A stretch of 64,000 nt of DNA, taken from Gammaproteobacteria bacterium. Lineage in GTDB: Bacteria > Pseudomonadota > Gammaproteobacteria > Pseudomonadales > Pseudomonadaceae. The notes under the pieces are model-generated. The model was not told the DNA's origin, ran no database searches, and worked only from the letters and a program-made list of their open reading frames with translations. The stretch spans positions 46,336 through 110,335 of the forward strand of contig JAHJYA010000104.1 of assembly GCA_018826895.1 (NCBI GenBank), written 5' to 3'. This document shows positions 18,277-28,355 of this stretch, piece after piece. The stretch's first letter is position 1; each line of letters begins with the position of its first letter. Made by a program: the position numbers and the translations under genes.

Positions 18277-18345
18277 TAGGGGCTGTTGCCATTTCGCTCG
18301 CGGCTCGCGGCTCGCGGCTCGCGACGAAGCGGTAGTAGCCCCTAG
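18277..18345. repeat. Palindrome family 2, copy B, with internal ctcgcgg heptamer tandem array
   Basis: taggggctgttgccatttcgctcgcggctcgcggctcgcggctcgcgacgaagcggtagtagcccctag; ends are an inverted repeat. Confidence 0.7.
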
Positions 18346-18740
18346 GGATTGGGCAGCGTTTTCAGGCGCAGGATATAGAGGCTAACCAGGACGGCGCTGC
18401 AGAGCATGAACGCCCGCGCCCAGACCATGGGCACCAGGTAGCAGGAGAGGGCGATGCTGGCCCACATCAGGCTCAAGGTATAGACCTTGGCTTTGCGTGG
18501 CATGCCGTTACCTTCCAGATAGTCACGAATCCATGGGCCCAGCCGTGGGTGTTCGACCAACCACAGATAGAAACGCCGCGAGCTGCGCACGAAGCAGGCC
18601 GCGGCCAACAGCAGGAAAGGGGTGGTGGGTAGCACCGGTACGAATATACCGATGACGCCGAGCGCGACGCTCAGCCAGCCCACGGCCAGCAGTGCGTAGC
18701 GCACCGCTGGGTTGGCATGCTCGTGAACATCACGCGCCAT
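18342..18740 (-). CDS. YbaN/DUF454-family inner membrane protein
   Basis: LLAVGWLSVALGVIGIFVPVLPTTPFLLLAAACFVRSSRRFYLWLVEHPRLGPWIRDY signature of DUF454. Confidence 0.9.
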   Translation of the reverse strand: MARDVHEHANPAVRYALLAVGWLSVALGVIGIFVPVLPTTPFLLLAAACFVRSSRRFYLWLVEHPRLGPWIRDYLEGNGMPRKAKVYTLSLMWASIALSCYLVPMVWARAFMLCSAVLVSLYILRLKTLPNP

Positions 18741-18750
18741 GGCGCGTGGC

Positions 18751-19338
18751 TCAGTGCTGACGGGGTTTGAGCAGGGCAGGCTTCTCGTCGGGTGCCTGGC
18801 ACAGCAGGAACAGCGCGGTGAGAATTTCTGGAATCTGCTCGGCCATGCTGTCGACCAGGTCGCGGTCAGCGGCGATTTCGGCGAATTCAGGCTGCTCATC
18901 GAACAGCCCGGACGCCACCATGATCGGTAGCAGCAGTTCGCTTATCTCGTCTTCGGCGTCATCGAACCACACCGCTTCACGCAGGAACACGCCTTCCATA
19001 AAGCCGATGCACCAGCCGCGCAGATCGGAGTCATCCGGCTCGTCGCCGAGGTCGAGCTCGCAGGGGATTTCCGGCTCGTCATCGCTGGCCAACTGGCGGG
19101 CGATATGCGATTGCAGCTGCACCAGGGTGGCTTCGATGTCGACGCGCTCCTCGTCGCTGCGGTAATGCGGCGGCTCGGAGAACAGGGCATCGATCCACTC
19201 GCGCTCAGGTACCTGAGTCGGGCAGATCGACAGGGCGGTCAGGTAGCCATGAGCGGCCACGTAGTCCAGGGCCTCTTCGTGCAGCTCGTCGGCGTCGAGG
19301 AAGGCTTGCAGGCGGGACAGTTGCTCGGCAAAGGACAT
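18751..19338 (-). CDS. YecA/UPF0149-family protein
   Basis: MSFAEQLSRLQAFLDADELHEEALDYVAAHGYLTAL...GWCIGFMEGVFLREAVWF. Confidence 0.85.
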   Translation of the reverse strand: MSFAEQLSRLQAFLDADELHEEALDYVAAHGYLTALSICPTQVPEREWIDALFSEPPHYRSDEERVDIEATLVQLQSHIARQLASDDEPEIPCELDLGDEPDDSDLRGWCIGFMEGVFLREAVWFDDAEDEISELLLPIMVASGLFDEQPEFAEIAADRDLVDSMAEQIPEILTALFLLCQAPDEKPALLKPRQH

Positions 19339-19503
19339 CGGAGGCTACCTTGAAGAAGTAAACGAGGCTGGATTCTAGAGCAGACCGGGCACAGCGGCCA
19401 GAGTTGCAGGCGGATTAACCACTGACATGAGTCGGATCGGCACATCAGCGGCCTGTCGGCGAGTCACTTGCGTATAATGCGCCCCTCGTTTCGGAGACCT
19501 TCC

Positions 19504-21630
19504 ATGCTCGACCAGGCTTCACGCATCCTCAAAGACGTATTCGGCTATGACAGCTTCCGTGGCCGTCAGGGCGCGATCATCGAGCGCGTGGCCGGCGGTG
19601 GTGATGCCCTGGTGCTGATGCCCACTGGCGGTGGCAAGTCGCTGTGTTTTCAGGTGCCGGCGTTGCTGCGAGAAGGCTTGGCCGTGGTGGTTTCGCCGCT
19701 CATCGCGTTGATGGACGATCAGGTCGCGACCCTCGACGAGCTCGGCGTGGCGGCCGTCGCCCTGAACTCCACCCTTGATGCAGCCGCGCAGCGTGATATC
19801 GCCGAGCGCATTCGCCGGGGTGAGATCAAAATGCTCTACCTGGCCCCCGAGCGCCTGGTGCAGCCGCGCATGCTGGATTTTCTCCAGCGCCTGGACATCG
19901 CTCTGTTCGCCATCGACGAAGCCCACTGCGTATCGCAATGGGGGCATGATTTCCGCCCCGAGTACTTGCAGCTGGGCCAACTGGCCGAGCTGTTCCCCAC
20001 GGTGCCGCGCATTGCCCTGACCGCCACGGCGGACATGCGCACCCGCGAAGAGATCGTTACGCGCCTGCACCTGCAGAACGCCGAGCGCTTTCTCTCGAGC
20101 TTCGACCGGCCCAACATCTTCTACCGCATCGTGCCCAAGGATCAGCCGCGCAAGCAGTTGCTGGCGTTTCTCGCCGAGCGCAAGGGCGATGCCGGTATCG
20201 TTTATTGCCTGTCGCGCAAAAAGGTCGATGAAGTGGCGGTGTTCCTCTCAGAGCAGGGCTTTCCGGCTTTGCCGTATCACGCCGGTCTGCCGGCCGAGCT
20301 GCGCGCCTACCACCAGAAGCGCTTCCTCAATGAGGAAGGCCTGATCATGGTCGCGACCATCGCCTTCGGCATGGGCATCGACAAACCCAACGTGCGCTAC
20401 GTGGCTCACCTGGACCTGCCCAAGTCGCTGGAAGCCTATTACCAGGAGACCGGTCGCGCCGGACGCGATGGCCTGCCCGCGGATGCCTGGATGGCCTACG
20501 GCCTGCAGGATGTGATCTTCCTCAAGCAGATGCTCAGCAACTCCGAGGGCGATGAGCGACACAAGCGCGTCGAGCAGCACAAACTCGACGCCATGCTCGC
20601 GCTCTGCGAGGAGACCCGCTGCCGGCGTCAGGCGTTGCTGGCCTATTTCGACGAGGAGCTGGCGCAGCCCTGCGGGCATTGCGACAACTGCCTGGATGGC
20701 GTGCAGACCTGGGATGCCACCGAGGCCGCGCGCCAGGCGCTGTCGGCGATCTACCGCACTGGCCAGCGCTATGGCGTGGGGCATCTGGTCGATGTACTGC
20801 TCGGCCGTGATAACGAAAAAATGCGCAGCCTCGGCCATCAACACCTGGCGGTGTTTGGTGTCGGCAAAAGCCTGAGTGACGGCGAGTGGCGCTCGCTGTT
20901 CCGCCAGCTGGTGGCCCGCGGTCTGGCCGATGTCGACCTGGAGGGTTACGGCGGCTTGCGTCTGTCCGACAGCTGTCGTCCACTGCTGCGCGGTGAGGTC
21001 AGCCTGCAACTGCGCCGCGACCTCAAACCGCAGCACACTGCCAAGAGTTCGAGTAGTGCGGCCAGCCAGCTGGTGCGCAGCGAGGAGCGCACGGAGTGGG
21101 AGGCCTTGCGCAGCCTGCGACGCAAACTGGCCGAAGAGCATGGCGTGCCGCCTTACGTGATCTTTCCCGATGCCACGCTGCTGGAAATGCTGCGCAGCAA
21201 GCCGCGCACGCTCAGTGACATGGCGCGGGTCAGTGGTGTTGGTGCACGCAAGCTGGAGCGTTATGGCGAGGCGTTTCTCGCGGTACTCGGTGGTGCGGGC
21301 GAGGCGCCCCAGGCGGTGGTCGACCTGCGCCACGAGCTGGTCAGCCTGGCTCGCGCCGGCATGACGCCGACGCAGATCGCCCGTCAGCTTAACTGCAGCG
21401 AGAAGAACGTCTACAGCCTGCTGGCCGAAGCGATCAGTGCCCAGCAACTGTCGTTGGAGCAGGCACTGGATCTGCCCGAAGCGCTGATGGGCGAGATTCA
21501 GGATGCGTTTCTCGATGGCGAGGGCGAGTTGCCTGCGGTGGCCGAGATCAGCACGCTGTTTGCCGGGCGGGTCGAGGAGGGCGTGCTGCACTGCGTGCGG
21601 GCAGCCCTGGTGGCAGAGTTCGAGGGCTAG
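19504..21630 (+). CDS. recQ: ATP-dependent DNA helicase RecQ
   Basis: [44 protein letters not shown], Zn-binding CGHCDNC, HRDC domain. Confidence 0.97.
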   Translation: MLDQASRILKDVFGYDSFRGRQGAIIERVAGGGDALVLMPTGGGKSLCFQVPALLREGLAVVVSPLIALMDDQVATLDELGVAAVALNSTLDAAAQRDIAERIRRGEIKMLYLAPERLVQPRMLDFLQRLDIALFAIDEAHCVSQWGHDFRPEYLQLGQLAELFPTVPRIALTATADMRTREEIVTRLHLQNAERFLSSFDRPNIFYRIVPKDQPRKQLLAFLAERKGDAGIVYCLSRKKVDEVAVFLSEQGFPALPYHAGLPAELRAYHQKRFLNEEGLIMVATIAFGMGIDKPNVRYVAHLDLPKSLEAYYQETGRAGRDGLPADAWMAYGLQDVIFLKQMLSNSEGDERHKRVEQHKLDAMLALCEETRCRRQALLAYFDEELAQPCGHCDNCLDGVQTWDATEAARQALSAIYRTGQRYGVGHLVDVLLGRDNEKMRSLGHQHLAVFGVGKSLSDGEWRSLFRQLVARGLADVDLEGYGGLRLSDSCRPLLRGEVSLQLRRDLKPQHTAKSSSSAASQLVRSEERTEWEALRSLRRKLAEEHGVPPYVIFPDATLLEMLRSKPRTLSDMARVSGVGARKLERYGEAFLAVLGGAGEAPQAVVDLRHELVSLARAGMTPTQIARQLNCSEKNVYSLLAEAISAQQLSLEQALDLPEALMGEIQDAFLDGEGELPAVAEISTLFAGRVEEGVLHCVRAALVAEFEG

Positions 21631-21689
21631 GGTCTGTTGACGTTTCGTTCGCGGCAATGCGGCTCGCGATGAAACGCCAACAGACCCTA
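21628..21689. repeat. Palindrome family 2, copy C, overlapping the recQ stop codon
   Basis: tagggtctgttgacgtttcgttcgcggcaatgcggctcgcgatgaaacgccaacagaccctact-type near-perfect inverted repeat starting on the recQ TAG. Confidence 0.8.
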
Positions 21690-21758
21690 ATGGCGTTAGC
21701 TGCTGGCACTGCGACACTCTGAAACACCGGCAGGCTTGCTCAGGCTCTGGGGTTATGA

Positions 21759-21779
21759 TTAGCTAACTAATAATTAGTT
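21759..21779. promoter_or_regulatory. Candidate SlyA/MarR operator upstream of the marR-family gene
   Basis: TTAGCTAACTAA (10/12 match to the SlyA consensus TTAGCAAGCTAA) overlapping perfect palindrome AACTAAT-A-ATTAGTT, 26-46 nt upstream of the start codon. Confidence 0.6.
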
Positions 21780-21804
21780 TTTCATACTTATAAGAGCCAT
21801 TCTC

Positions 21805-22239
21805 ATGACTCAATCCGATCAGCATCGTTTCGCGATGCAACTTGCGCAGCTTTCTCGATCCTGGCGGGCTGAACTGGACCGTCGTCTTGCCGGACTTGGC
21901 CTGTCCCAGGCACGCTGGCTGGTGTTGCTGCATCTGGCGCGCTTCGAGGCGCCGCCCACCCAGCGTGAGCTGGCGCAGAGCGTCGGGGTCGAGGGTCCGA
22001 CCCTGGCCCGGCTGCTCGACAGCCTTGAGGGGCAGGGTCTGGTCAGCCGCCATGCGGTGCCCGAAGACCGTCGTGCCAAGAAAATCGAACTCAGCCCCCA
22101 GGCTCAGCCGCTGATCGAGAAAATCGAAGCCATTTCCACACAACTGCGCCACGAACTGTTTGCCGGCATTGACGAGGAGGAGCTGCGGCGCTGCCAGCAA
22201 GTGCACGCGCGTATTCTGGGTAACCTGGAAAAACGCTGA
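21805..22239 (+). CDS. MarR/SlyA-family transcriptional regulator
   Basis: Winged-helix: LGLSQARWLVLLHLARFEAPPTQRELAQSVGVEGPTLARLLDSLEGQGLVSRHAVPEDRRAKKIELS. Confidence 0.9.
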   Translation: MTQSDQHRFAMQLAQLSRSWRAELDRRLAGLGLSQARWLVLLHLARFEAPPTQRELAQSVGVEGPTLARLLDSLEGQGLVSRHAVPEDRRAKKIELSPQAQPLIEKIEAISTQLRHELFAGIDEEELRRCQQVHARILGNLEKR

Positions 22240-23639
22240 TGCAAGACCTCGAGGCGCTGCATGCCCGGGTTGGTGCGCGTTATCCGCAGTGGCTACTGGC
22301 GCTGTTGATGATCGGCAGCATGGCCATGGTGCTGGCCTCGACCAGTATCAATGTCGCCCTGCCCGCGATCATGGACGACTTCAGCATCGGGCGACCCCTG
22401 GCCCAGTGGCTGTCCACCGGCTTTCTCGCCGCGATGACCGCCGGCTTGCTCTTGTCTGCCTGGGCGCAGGCCAGGCTTGGCGCACGGCGCACCGCCTTGG
22501 TTGGTCTGGGCCTGTTCATCTTCGCTTCGCTGCTTGCCTTGGTGGCTACGGCGGCCTGGCAACTGATCGGCCTGCGCATTGTGCAAGGCGTCTGTGCGGG
22601 TATCGTCCAGCCCTTGGCCATGGTGTTGATCTTTCGTGTGTTCGCCGATGGCGGGCGAGGCATGGCCCTCGGCATATATGGCTTGGGCGTGATGCTTGCA
22701 CCCACCCTGGGGCCGAGCATCGGCGGTTATCTGGTTGACCACTTTGGTTGGGGCGCTGTGTTCTGGATGCCCTTACCCATGTGCGTGCTGGCCCTGCTCG
22801 GCGGGCAGTGGCTGCTGCCGGATCAGCGTGAGCGGCGTACGCCATTTCTCGATGTTTTGGGCTTTGTCCTGTTGTGCGTGGCGTTGTTCGCCGGGCTTGG
22901 AGCACTCGCTGAGGCCCAGCGCTTTTCCGGCTCGTCGGCTTGGGTGTGGGCGCTGGGCTTGCTTGGCGCGCTGGCTTGTTTGGGCTTCTTGATGCGCAGC
23001 CGGCGTCAGGCCAAACCTTTACTGCCACTGCAGCTCTGGCGGCACCGCGGTTTTCGTCACGCCAGTTGGGTGGCCATGACCCTTGGCCTGGCGTTGTATG
23101 GGACCATCTACCTGATCCCGCTCTATCTACAGACGGTGGAGGGGTACAGCGCTGGTCGCGCCGGCCTGTTATTACTGCCCACCGGTATTCTGATGGGCGT
23201 GGCGTCCTTTGCCGGTGGTTGGTTGAGCGATCGTTACGCGGCCGCCGGGCTACTGGTGGCCGGGCTGCTGCTATGCGCGCTGTCGGCTGCCGGGCTGGGC
23301 GCAATGGGCTCTGGTGCTTCATTCTTGTGGCTGTGTATCTGGGCTTGCATTGGCCGTATGGGCCTGGGACTGTTGTTGCCCGCACTGACCACTGGCTCGC
23401 TGGATATTCTCGCCCCTGATGAGCTGGCTCAAGGCGCTGCTGCGATTACCTTCGTTCGCCAGTTGGGCGGCGCCTTCGGGGTCAACCTGCTGACGTTTTT
23501 CCTGGAATGGCGGCATGTTGCTGAGGGCCACGATGCGCGAGCCGACGCTCTGGCCTTTCAGCAAAGCTTCTGGTTGCTGGCGGGTATTTTCCTGCTAACC
23601 AGTATTGCGGCCTGGCAAGTTCGCGCGACACGGCACTAA
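22239..23639 (+). CDS. DHA2-type MFS drug/multidrug transporter
   Basis: Many TM helices; STSINVALPAIMDDFSIGRPLAQWLSTGFLAAM; ATGA overlap with upstream marR gene. Confidence 0.9.
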   Translation: MQDLEALHARVGARYPQWLLALLMIGSMAMVLASTSINVALPAIMDDFSIGRPLAQWLSTGFLAAMTAGLLLSAWAQARLGARRTALVGLGLFIFASLLALVATAAWQLIGLRIVQGVCAGIVQPLAMVLIFRVFADGGRGMALGIYGLGVMLAPTLGPSIGGYLVDHFGWGAVFWMPLPMCVLALLGGQWLLPDQRERRTPFLDVLGFVLLCVALFAGLGALAEAQRFSGSSAWVWALGLLGALACLGFLMRSRRQAKPLLPLQLWRHRGFRHASWVAMTLGLALYGTIYLIPLYLQTVEGYSAGRAGLLLLPTGILMGVASFAGGWLSDRYAAAGLLVAGLLLCALSAAGLGAMGSGASFLWLCIWACIGRMGLGLLLPALTTGSLDILAPDELAQGAAAITFVRQLGGAFGVNLLTFFLEWRHVAEGHDARADALAFQQSFWLLAGIFLLTSIAAWQVRATRH

Positions 23640-23877
23640 CCGGGCATGTTGTCACGTCAGATGGTCGGTTTGCCGCCTGCGCTGGACGGATTTGCGTATG
23701 ATGGCAGTGTGCTCTGCGTCACATATGCATTCGCGCCTTGGTAAATCGAGGCCATACTTGTGAGCGAGTGCCTCGACACGGCCCATTTATTCTTTATTGC
23801 CATAGCTTTATGTCGACCTCTCACTGCTGACTGAGCACGTGCGGGTGTTCATCGATACGGTTTTTTTGGAGGTTTGC

Positions 23878-25944
23878 ATGACTCGCGTTCGCCATCTGTT
23901 GTTGGGGCTGGCATCCGGCTCGGCGTTTTATTCGGGGCTGGTCCCGGCGCTTGGCTTAGGTGAAATCAGCCTCAACTCGGCGCTCAACCAGCCGCTGGAT
24001 GCCGAAATCGAGTTGCTTGAAGTGGGTGACCTGTCCGCTGCCGACCTGGTAGTACGTCTGGCGCCTGCCGACGTTTTCACCCGTTCTGGTGTCGACCGCC
24101 TGTATTTTCTCAATGACCTGCGCTTTACCCCCTTGTTGCGCGGTGGCAACAGTGTCATCCGGGTGGTTTCCAGCCAGCCGGTACGTGAGCCTTACCTGAA
24201 TTTTATCGTCGAGGTAGCACGCCCCAACGGGCAGTTACTGCGCGAATACACCGTGCTGCTGGATCCGCCCGGTGCGTCGGCCTATCAGAGCAGTGCAGCA
24301 CTGCCTACTGCGGCTAGCCAAACGAACACCCCCCGCACGCCTGCGCCTGTGCAGGCCTATGCTGCGCCCGCCCAGCTACCCGCGGCACAGCAGGGGCAGC
24401 GCTATCAGGTGCTTAGCGGCGACAGCCTATGGAAGATCGCGGCCAAGCTGCGTGCCGCTGGCAGTGGTATGGAGCAAGAGGCGCTGATGCGTGCGCTCTA
24501 CGCCCTTAATCCCCAGGCGTTCGCCGATGGTGACATCAACCGCATGCGTGCCGGTGTCGAGCTGTTACTGCCAGACGCTGCCGTCGCGCCGGCAACGGCG
24601 TCAGTCAGCAATACGGCGGTAGCCGAATCTGCTGTCGCGGTGACGGATTCGACTCCCGAGCGACCGCTAGACCCGCAGGTGGAGAGCCTGGTACAGGCTC
24701 AGCGTCGGGTTGAAGAAGACCTGGCGAGCCAGTCGGCAGAAAGCCTGCAACTGCAGCAGAGCCTGGCTGAACTGCAGACCCAGTTGCAGGCGCTGCAGGC
24801 GCAGATGGCAGAAAAGGACGCGTTGTTAAGCGATTTGCAAACGCGCCTGAATGAGGCTCCTGCGGCCACGCCAGCCGTTCAGACACCTGCTGTTGCAACC
24901 CCTGAGGTGTCGACTACTGCGCCAGCGCCAGCAGCGGGGGGCAATGGCTGGTGGCTTGGTCTGGGTGGGCTGCTGGTGCTGCTCGGTGCTTTGTTGGCCG
25001 TATGGCGTAACAAGCGTCAGCGGGTAACAGTTGTGGCGCCGCAGCCAGCAGCGCCAGTGGATGCGCTATCCCAGCCCGAACCTGTCTTGCCGGTTGCCGC
25101 TGCCGTGAACCCAGTGGTCGCTCCGCGTGTGGTCGCCGCCGCGCCGCGTGAGGCCGTGCCGGCCGACGCTCTCGAAGGCGCCAATATCTACATTGCATAC
25201 GGCCGTTTCGGTGAGGCTGCCGGCGTGCTGCGCCAGGCGCTGGATGCCCAGCCGGGGCGCAGTGATATCCGCTTTCGCTTACTTGAAGTGCTGGCGCAGA
25301 TGGGTAATACCGCCGCTTTCGCCCAGGAAGAATCAATTCTGCGTGAAGCCGGTTTCACCCCGGCGCGGATAGACCAGCTCAAGGCGCGCCATCCCGAACT
25401 TGGCAGTGCGGCACAAGCCGATGAGTTGGCGGATGTAGTACTTGAACTCGACGAGCCGATGTTGGCGTCCAGCGCGCCTGGCGCTACCGATGAAGACTTC
25501 CAGCTGAACCTCGACGATCTGTCGCTGGATGCCGATTGGGATTTGGTCAGCCCTTTCTCGCCCACGGCGAAGAAGCCAGTCTCCGAGGCACCGCTGGAAA
25601 GTAATCTGAGTGACCTGCCAGAGGTGTTCGAGCTCAACGACCCGCACCATGCGCAAAGCCCTTTCGCGGCCAGCATGCTGGTCGAGGAAAGCGACGAGCA
25701 CTGGCAGGCGGCAGATTTCGACGCGTTGCTCGAGGATTCGAGCAACAACCCACGGGATGCCTTGCTCACGGATCTGGATGCGCTTGCCGGCGACCGCGAC
25801 GACCTCGCCAAACTCAATCAGGCCTTGGCCTATATCGAGCAAGGCAGCCTGGAAAGCGCCTGCGACATCCTCAATGACGTGATCAACAATGGCGATGACG
25901 AGCACAAGCAGGAAGCCCGCGAGTTGCTCGCGCGCATCGCATGA
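23878..25944 (+). CDS. fimV: FimV-family polar hub protein / type IV pilus assembly
   Basis: GLGEISLNSALNQPLDAEIELLEVGDLSAADL, LysM YQVLSGDSLWKIA, TM, C-terminal FimV motif (DLAKLNQALAYIEQGSLESACDILNDVINNGDDEHKQEARELLARI). Confidence 0.93.
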   Translation: MTRVRHLLLGLASGSAFYSGLVPALGLGEISLNSALNQPLDAEIELLEVGDLSAADLVVRLAPADVFTRSGVDRLYFLNDLRFTPLLRGGNSVIRVVSSQPVREPYLNFIVEVARPNGQLLREYTVLLDPPGASAYQSSAALPTAASQTNTPRTPAPVQAYAAPAQLPAAQQGQRYQVLSGDSLWKIAAKLRAAGSGMEQEALMRALYALNPQAFADGDINRMRAGVELLLPDAAVAPATASVSNTAVAESAVAVTDSTPERPLDPQVESLVQAQRRVEEDLASQSAESLQLQQSLAELQTQLQALQAQMAEKDALLSDLQTRLNEAPAATPAVQTPAVATPEVSTTAPAPAAGGNGWWLGLGGLLVLLGALLAVWRNKRQRVTVVAPQPAAPVDALSQPEPVLPVAAAVNPVVAPRVVAAAPREAVPADALEGANIYIAYGRFGEAAGVLRQALDAQPGRSDIRFRLLEVLAQMGNTAAFAQEESILREAGFTPARIDQLKARHPELGSAAQADELADVVLELDEPMLASSAPGATDEDFQLNLDDLSLDADWDLVSPFSPTAKKPVSEAPLESNLSDLPEVFELNDPHHAQSPFAASMLVEESDEHWQAADFDALLEDSSNNPRDALLTDLDALAGDRDDLAKLNQALAYIEQGSLESACDILNDVINNGDDEHKQEARELLARIA

Positions 25945-26240
25945 CCGCCGTGAGCACGGCCCCGGCAAAAGCCGAGATCGCTATTACCTACTGCACCCAA
26001 TGCCAGTGGCTGTTGCGTGCCGCCTGGCTGGCCCAGGAGTTACTCAGCACCTTTGCTGAAGATCTCGCACGGGTCAGCCTGGAGCCGGCCAGCGGTGGGG
26101 TGTTTCGCATTACCTGCAATGACGTGCAGATCTGGGAGCGCAAAGCCGATGGTGGTTTTCCCGAAGCCAAAGAGCTCAAGCAGCGTGTGCGTGATCTGAT
26201 CGACCCAGCGCGCGACCTGGGGCACAACGACCGCCCCTGA
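25941..26240 (+). CDS. SelT/SelW/SelH (Rdx)-family protein with CxxC motif
   Basis: ITYCTQCQWLLRAAWLAQELLSTFAEDLARVSLEPASGGVFRI; ATGA overlap with fimV. Confidence 0.85.
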   Translation: MTAVSTAPAKAEIAITYCTQCQWLLRAAWLAQELLSTFAEDLARVSLEPASGGVFRITCNDVQIWERKADGGFPEAKELKQRVRDLIDPARDLGHNDRP

Positions 26241-26243
26241 GGT

Positions 26244-27095
26244 TCAGCGCGCGAGCCGCGCCGAGCCAATGATCGCCAGGATGATCAGTGCCCCACCGAG
26301 CAACATGCGCAAGGTAGGCTCCTCACTGAACAGCCACCAGGCAAACGCGATGCCGTAGACCGGCTCCAGCGCGAAGATAACCGCCGCGTTGCGTGCCTTG
26401 ATGACTCTCAGACTCGCGACGAACAGGCTGTGTGCCAGGCCGGTGCAAAGTACGCCAAGCAGTGCCAACCACCCCCAGGCCCAGGCGTCGAGTTCAGCCA
26501 GGGTCGGCCAAGCGACTGGCAGCAGGCAGGTCATCACCACCAGGTTCTGGCACAGGGCGGCGCGCACGGGATCAATCTCTCGTGTAGTGGCGCGGTTGAG
26601 TAGCGATAACAGGGCAAACAGTAGCCCCGAGAGCACCGCCCACAGCAGGCCCAAGGTCGCCTGACTTGCGAGATCGAATGCCGGCGTCACCAGAACCAGG
26701 CCCAGGGTCACCACTGCGACCATGGCAAATTCGCTGATGCGGGTGCGCTCGCGAAACAACAGGCCTTCGAGCAGCACGGTAAACGCGGGGAAGCTGGCAA
26801 AGCCCAGGGTCGCGATGGCCACACCGGCGACATTCACCGCCTCGAAGAAGGCCAGCCAGTGTCCACCCAGGAGCAGGCCGCCGAAGCCCAGTTGCCACAC
26901 CTGGCGAGCGGTGGGGCGGGCGCTCTGTGCGGTTCTGAACAACTGGGCGAACAGCGCCAGGGCGATCACTGCGAATAGCCCGCGTCCGGCGACGACCGCC
27001 AGCGGTGTGGTATTCGCAAGCTTGCCGAAAATGCCTGAAAGGCCAAACAACAGGGCGCCCAGGTGCAGCGCCAGCAGTGCGTTACCCGCCTTCAT
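26244..27095 (-). CDS. EamA/DMT-family transporter
   Basis: Ten hydrophobic helices in two EamA repeats; GGHWLAFFEAVNVAGVAIATLGFASFPAF; ALEPVYGIAFAWWLFSEEPT. Confidence 0.9.
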   Translation of the reverse strand: MKAGNALLALHLGALLFGLSGIFGKLANTTPLAVVAGRGLFAVIALALFAQLFRTAQSARPTARQVWQLGFGGLLLGGHWLAFFEAVNVAGVAIATLGFASFPAFTVLLEGLLFRERTRISEFAMVAVVTLGLVLVTPAFDLASQATLGLLWAVLSGLLFALLSLLNRATTREIDPVRAALCQNLVVMTCLLPVAWPTLAELDAWAWGWLALLGVLCTGLAHSLFVASLRVIKARNAAVIFALEPVYGIAFAWWLFSEEPTLRMLLGGALIILAIIGSARLAR

Positions 27096-27427
27096 GCCAG
27101 GCGCGCGCCGTTAGGCAGAGGCTTGTCGAAGCCGGCCAGAACTACGCGATTTTCCGCGTCGTACACCCCCGTTACCAGCACCTCGGAGCGCACGCCGGCG
27201 ATGCGTTTGGCGGCGAAATTGCACACGCACAGCACCTGGCGGCCGAGCAATTCGTCGCAGCTGTAGTGCGCCGTGAGTTGGGCGCTGGAGGTTTTGAGGC
27301 CCAGCTCGCCGAGGTCCACTTCCAGCACATAAGCAGGCTTGATGGCTTTTACATTGGGGCGGGCCGAGCGGATGGTGCCGACGCGCAGTTCCACACGCTC
27401 GAAGTCGTGCCAGTCGATGGTGTTCAT
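27092..27427 (-). CDS. csaA: tRNA-binding/chaperone CsaA-like protein
   Basis: DFERVELRVGTIRSARPNVKAIKPAYVLEVDLGELGLKTSSAQLTAHY OB-fold tRNA-binding domain. Confidence 0.88.
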   Translation of the reverse strand: MNTIDWHDFERVELRVGTIRSARPNVKAIKPAYVLEVDLGELGLKTSSAQLTAHYSCDELLGRQVLCVCNFAAKRIAGVRSEVLVTGVYDAENRVVLAGFDKPLPNGARLA

Positions 27428-27532
27428 GGAGATTCCTCAGACAATGTCGCGCAGTGTAGGGGCGCCCATTCGTTGTTGTCTGTCGCCGTCCTCGCGGGTT
27501 TTGTCTCCAGGCTCTCGCACAGTGCTCGGTAG

Positions 27533-27559
27533 CCTGGGTCGAGCGCAGCGACACCCGGG
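27533..27559. repeat. Candidate Pseudomonas intergenic hairpin repeat (cctgggtcgagcgcagcgacacccggg)
   Basis: Short inverted repeat; looks like common Pseudomonas extragenic repeats; only one copy noticed here. Confidence 0.4.
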
Positions 27560-27587
27560 AAGACCTTGGCGGATCCTAGATCCGTGG

Positions 27588-28355
27588 CTAAAGCCGCCCC
27601 TGCAAGGTTTCCCGTGTGCGCCGCAACTGGCGGGGCGTGACACCCCGGTAACGTGACAGGGCTGCGGTAAAGGCGCTTTGCGAGGCGTAGCCGACCCGTG
27701 CGGCGACTTCACCCACGGCGAGGTCGCTACTGTGCAGCAGGCGTTCGGCCAGGTGCAGGCGGGTGTCGCGGATATGCTCCATGGGCGTGCGCCCGGTTTC
27801 CGCGAGGAAACGCGCGTGAAAGCGTGCCACCGACAGCCCCGCCAAATGCGCCAGGTCGGCCACCTGCAGTGGGTGCGCCGCGTGTTGTTCGATATGCCGT
27901 TGCAGCATCGTCAGGGGCAGGCCGCCTGCTGGCATCCGTGGTTGCGCACAAGCCAGGCTGCCAAGCAGCAGGGCAGCGCCCTGGCCGGCGATTACCGCAT
28001 CGTTGATCGGGCTGGCGGCCAGCCAGCTGAGCAACTGGCCCTGGGCCGCATCGAGCTGCAGGGCTTGCGGTTTATCCAGTAGACGTTGGATATGGGAGGC
28101 GTGGTGGCCAAGTTGCTGTTCAAGCCAGCCATTGGCCGGCAGGTCGAGTACCAGACACTGGCTGCCTCTCGGGCTTGCGCAGGTATGGCGGGCTTCGGGC
28201 GGTACCACCGCAAGGTGGTGGCGTGATACCCGGCTGCCCTGACCCTCTACTTCGAACTGCAGTTCGCCGGTCAGGCCGAACACCAGCTGAGCATGGTCGT
28301 GGCTATGGCTCAACGCATCGTGACTGTAATGGCGCAGGGACAGGATCGGGTACAT
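27588..28355 (-). CDS. AraC-family transcriptional regulator with AraC-like cupin
   Basis: HTH LQVADLAHLAGLSVARFHARFLAETGRTPMEHIRDTRLHLAERLL...VGEVAARVGYASQSAFTAALSRYRGVTPRQLRR. Confidence 0.88.
   Translation of the reverse strand: MYPILSLRHYSHDALSHSHDHAQLVFGLTGELQFEVEGQGSRVSRHHLAVVPPEARHTCASPRGSQCLVLDLPANGWLEQQLGHHASHIQRLLDKPQALQLDAAQGQLLSWLAASPINDAVIAGQGAALLLGSLACAQPRMPAGGLPLTMLQRHIEQHAAHPLQVADLAHLAGLSVARFHARFLAETGRTPMEHIRDTRLHLAERLLHSSDLAVGEVAARVGYASQSAFTAALSRYRGVTPRQLRRTRETLQGRL

Noticed and set aside
20248-21717. 489-aa minus-strand ORF antisense to recQ
   Set aside because: Overlaps a clear RecQ frame; no motif in the antisense translation.
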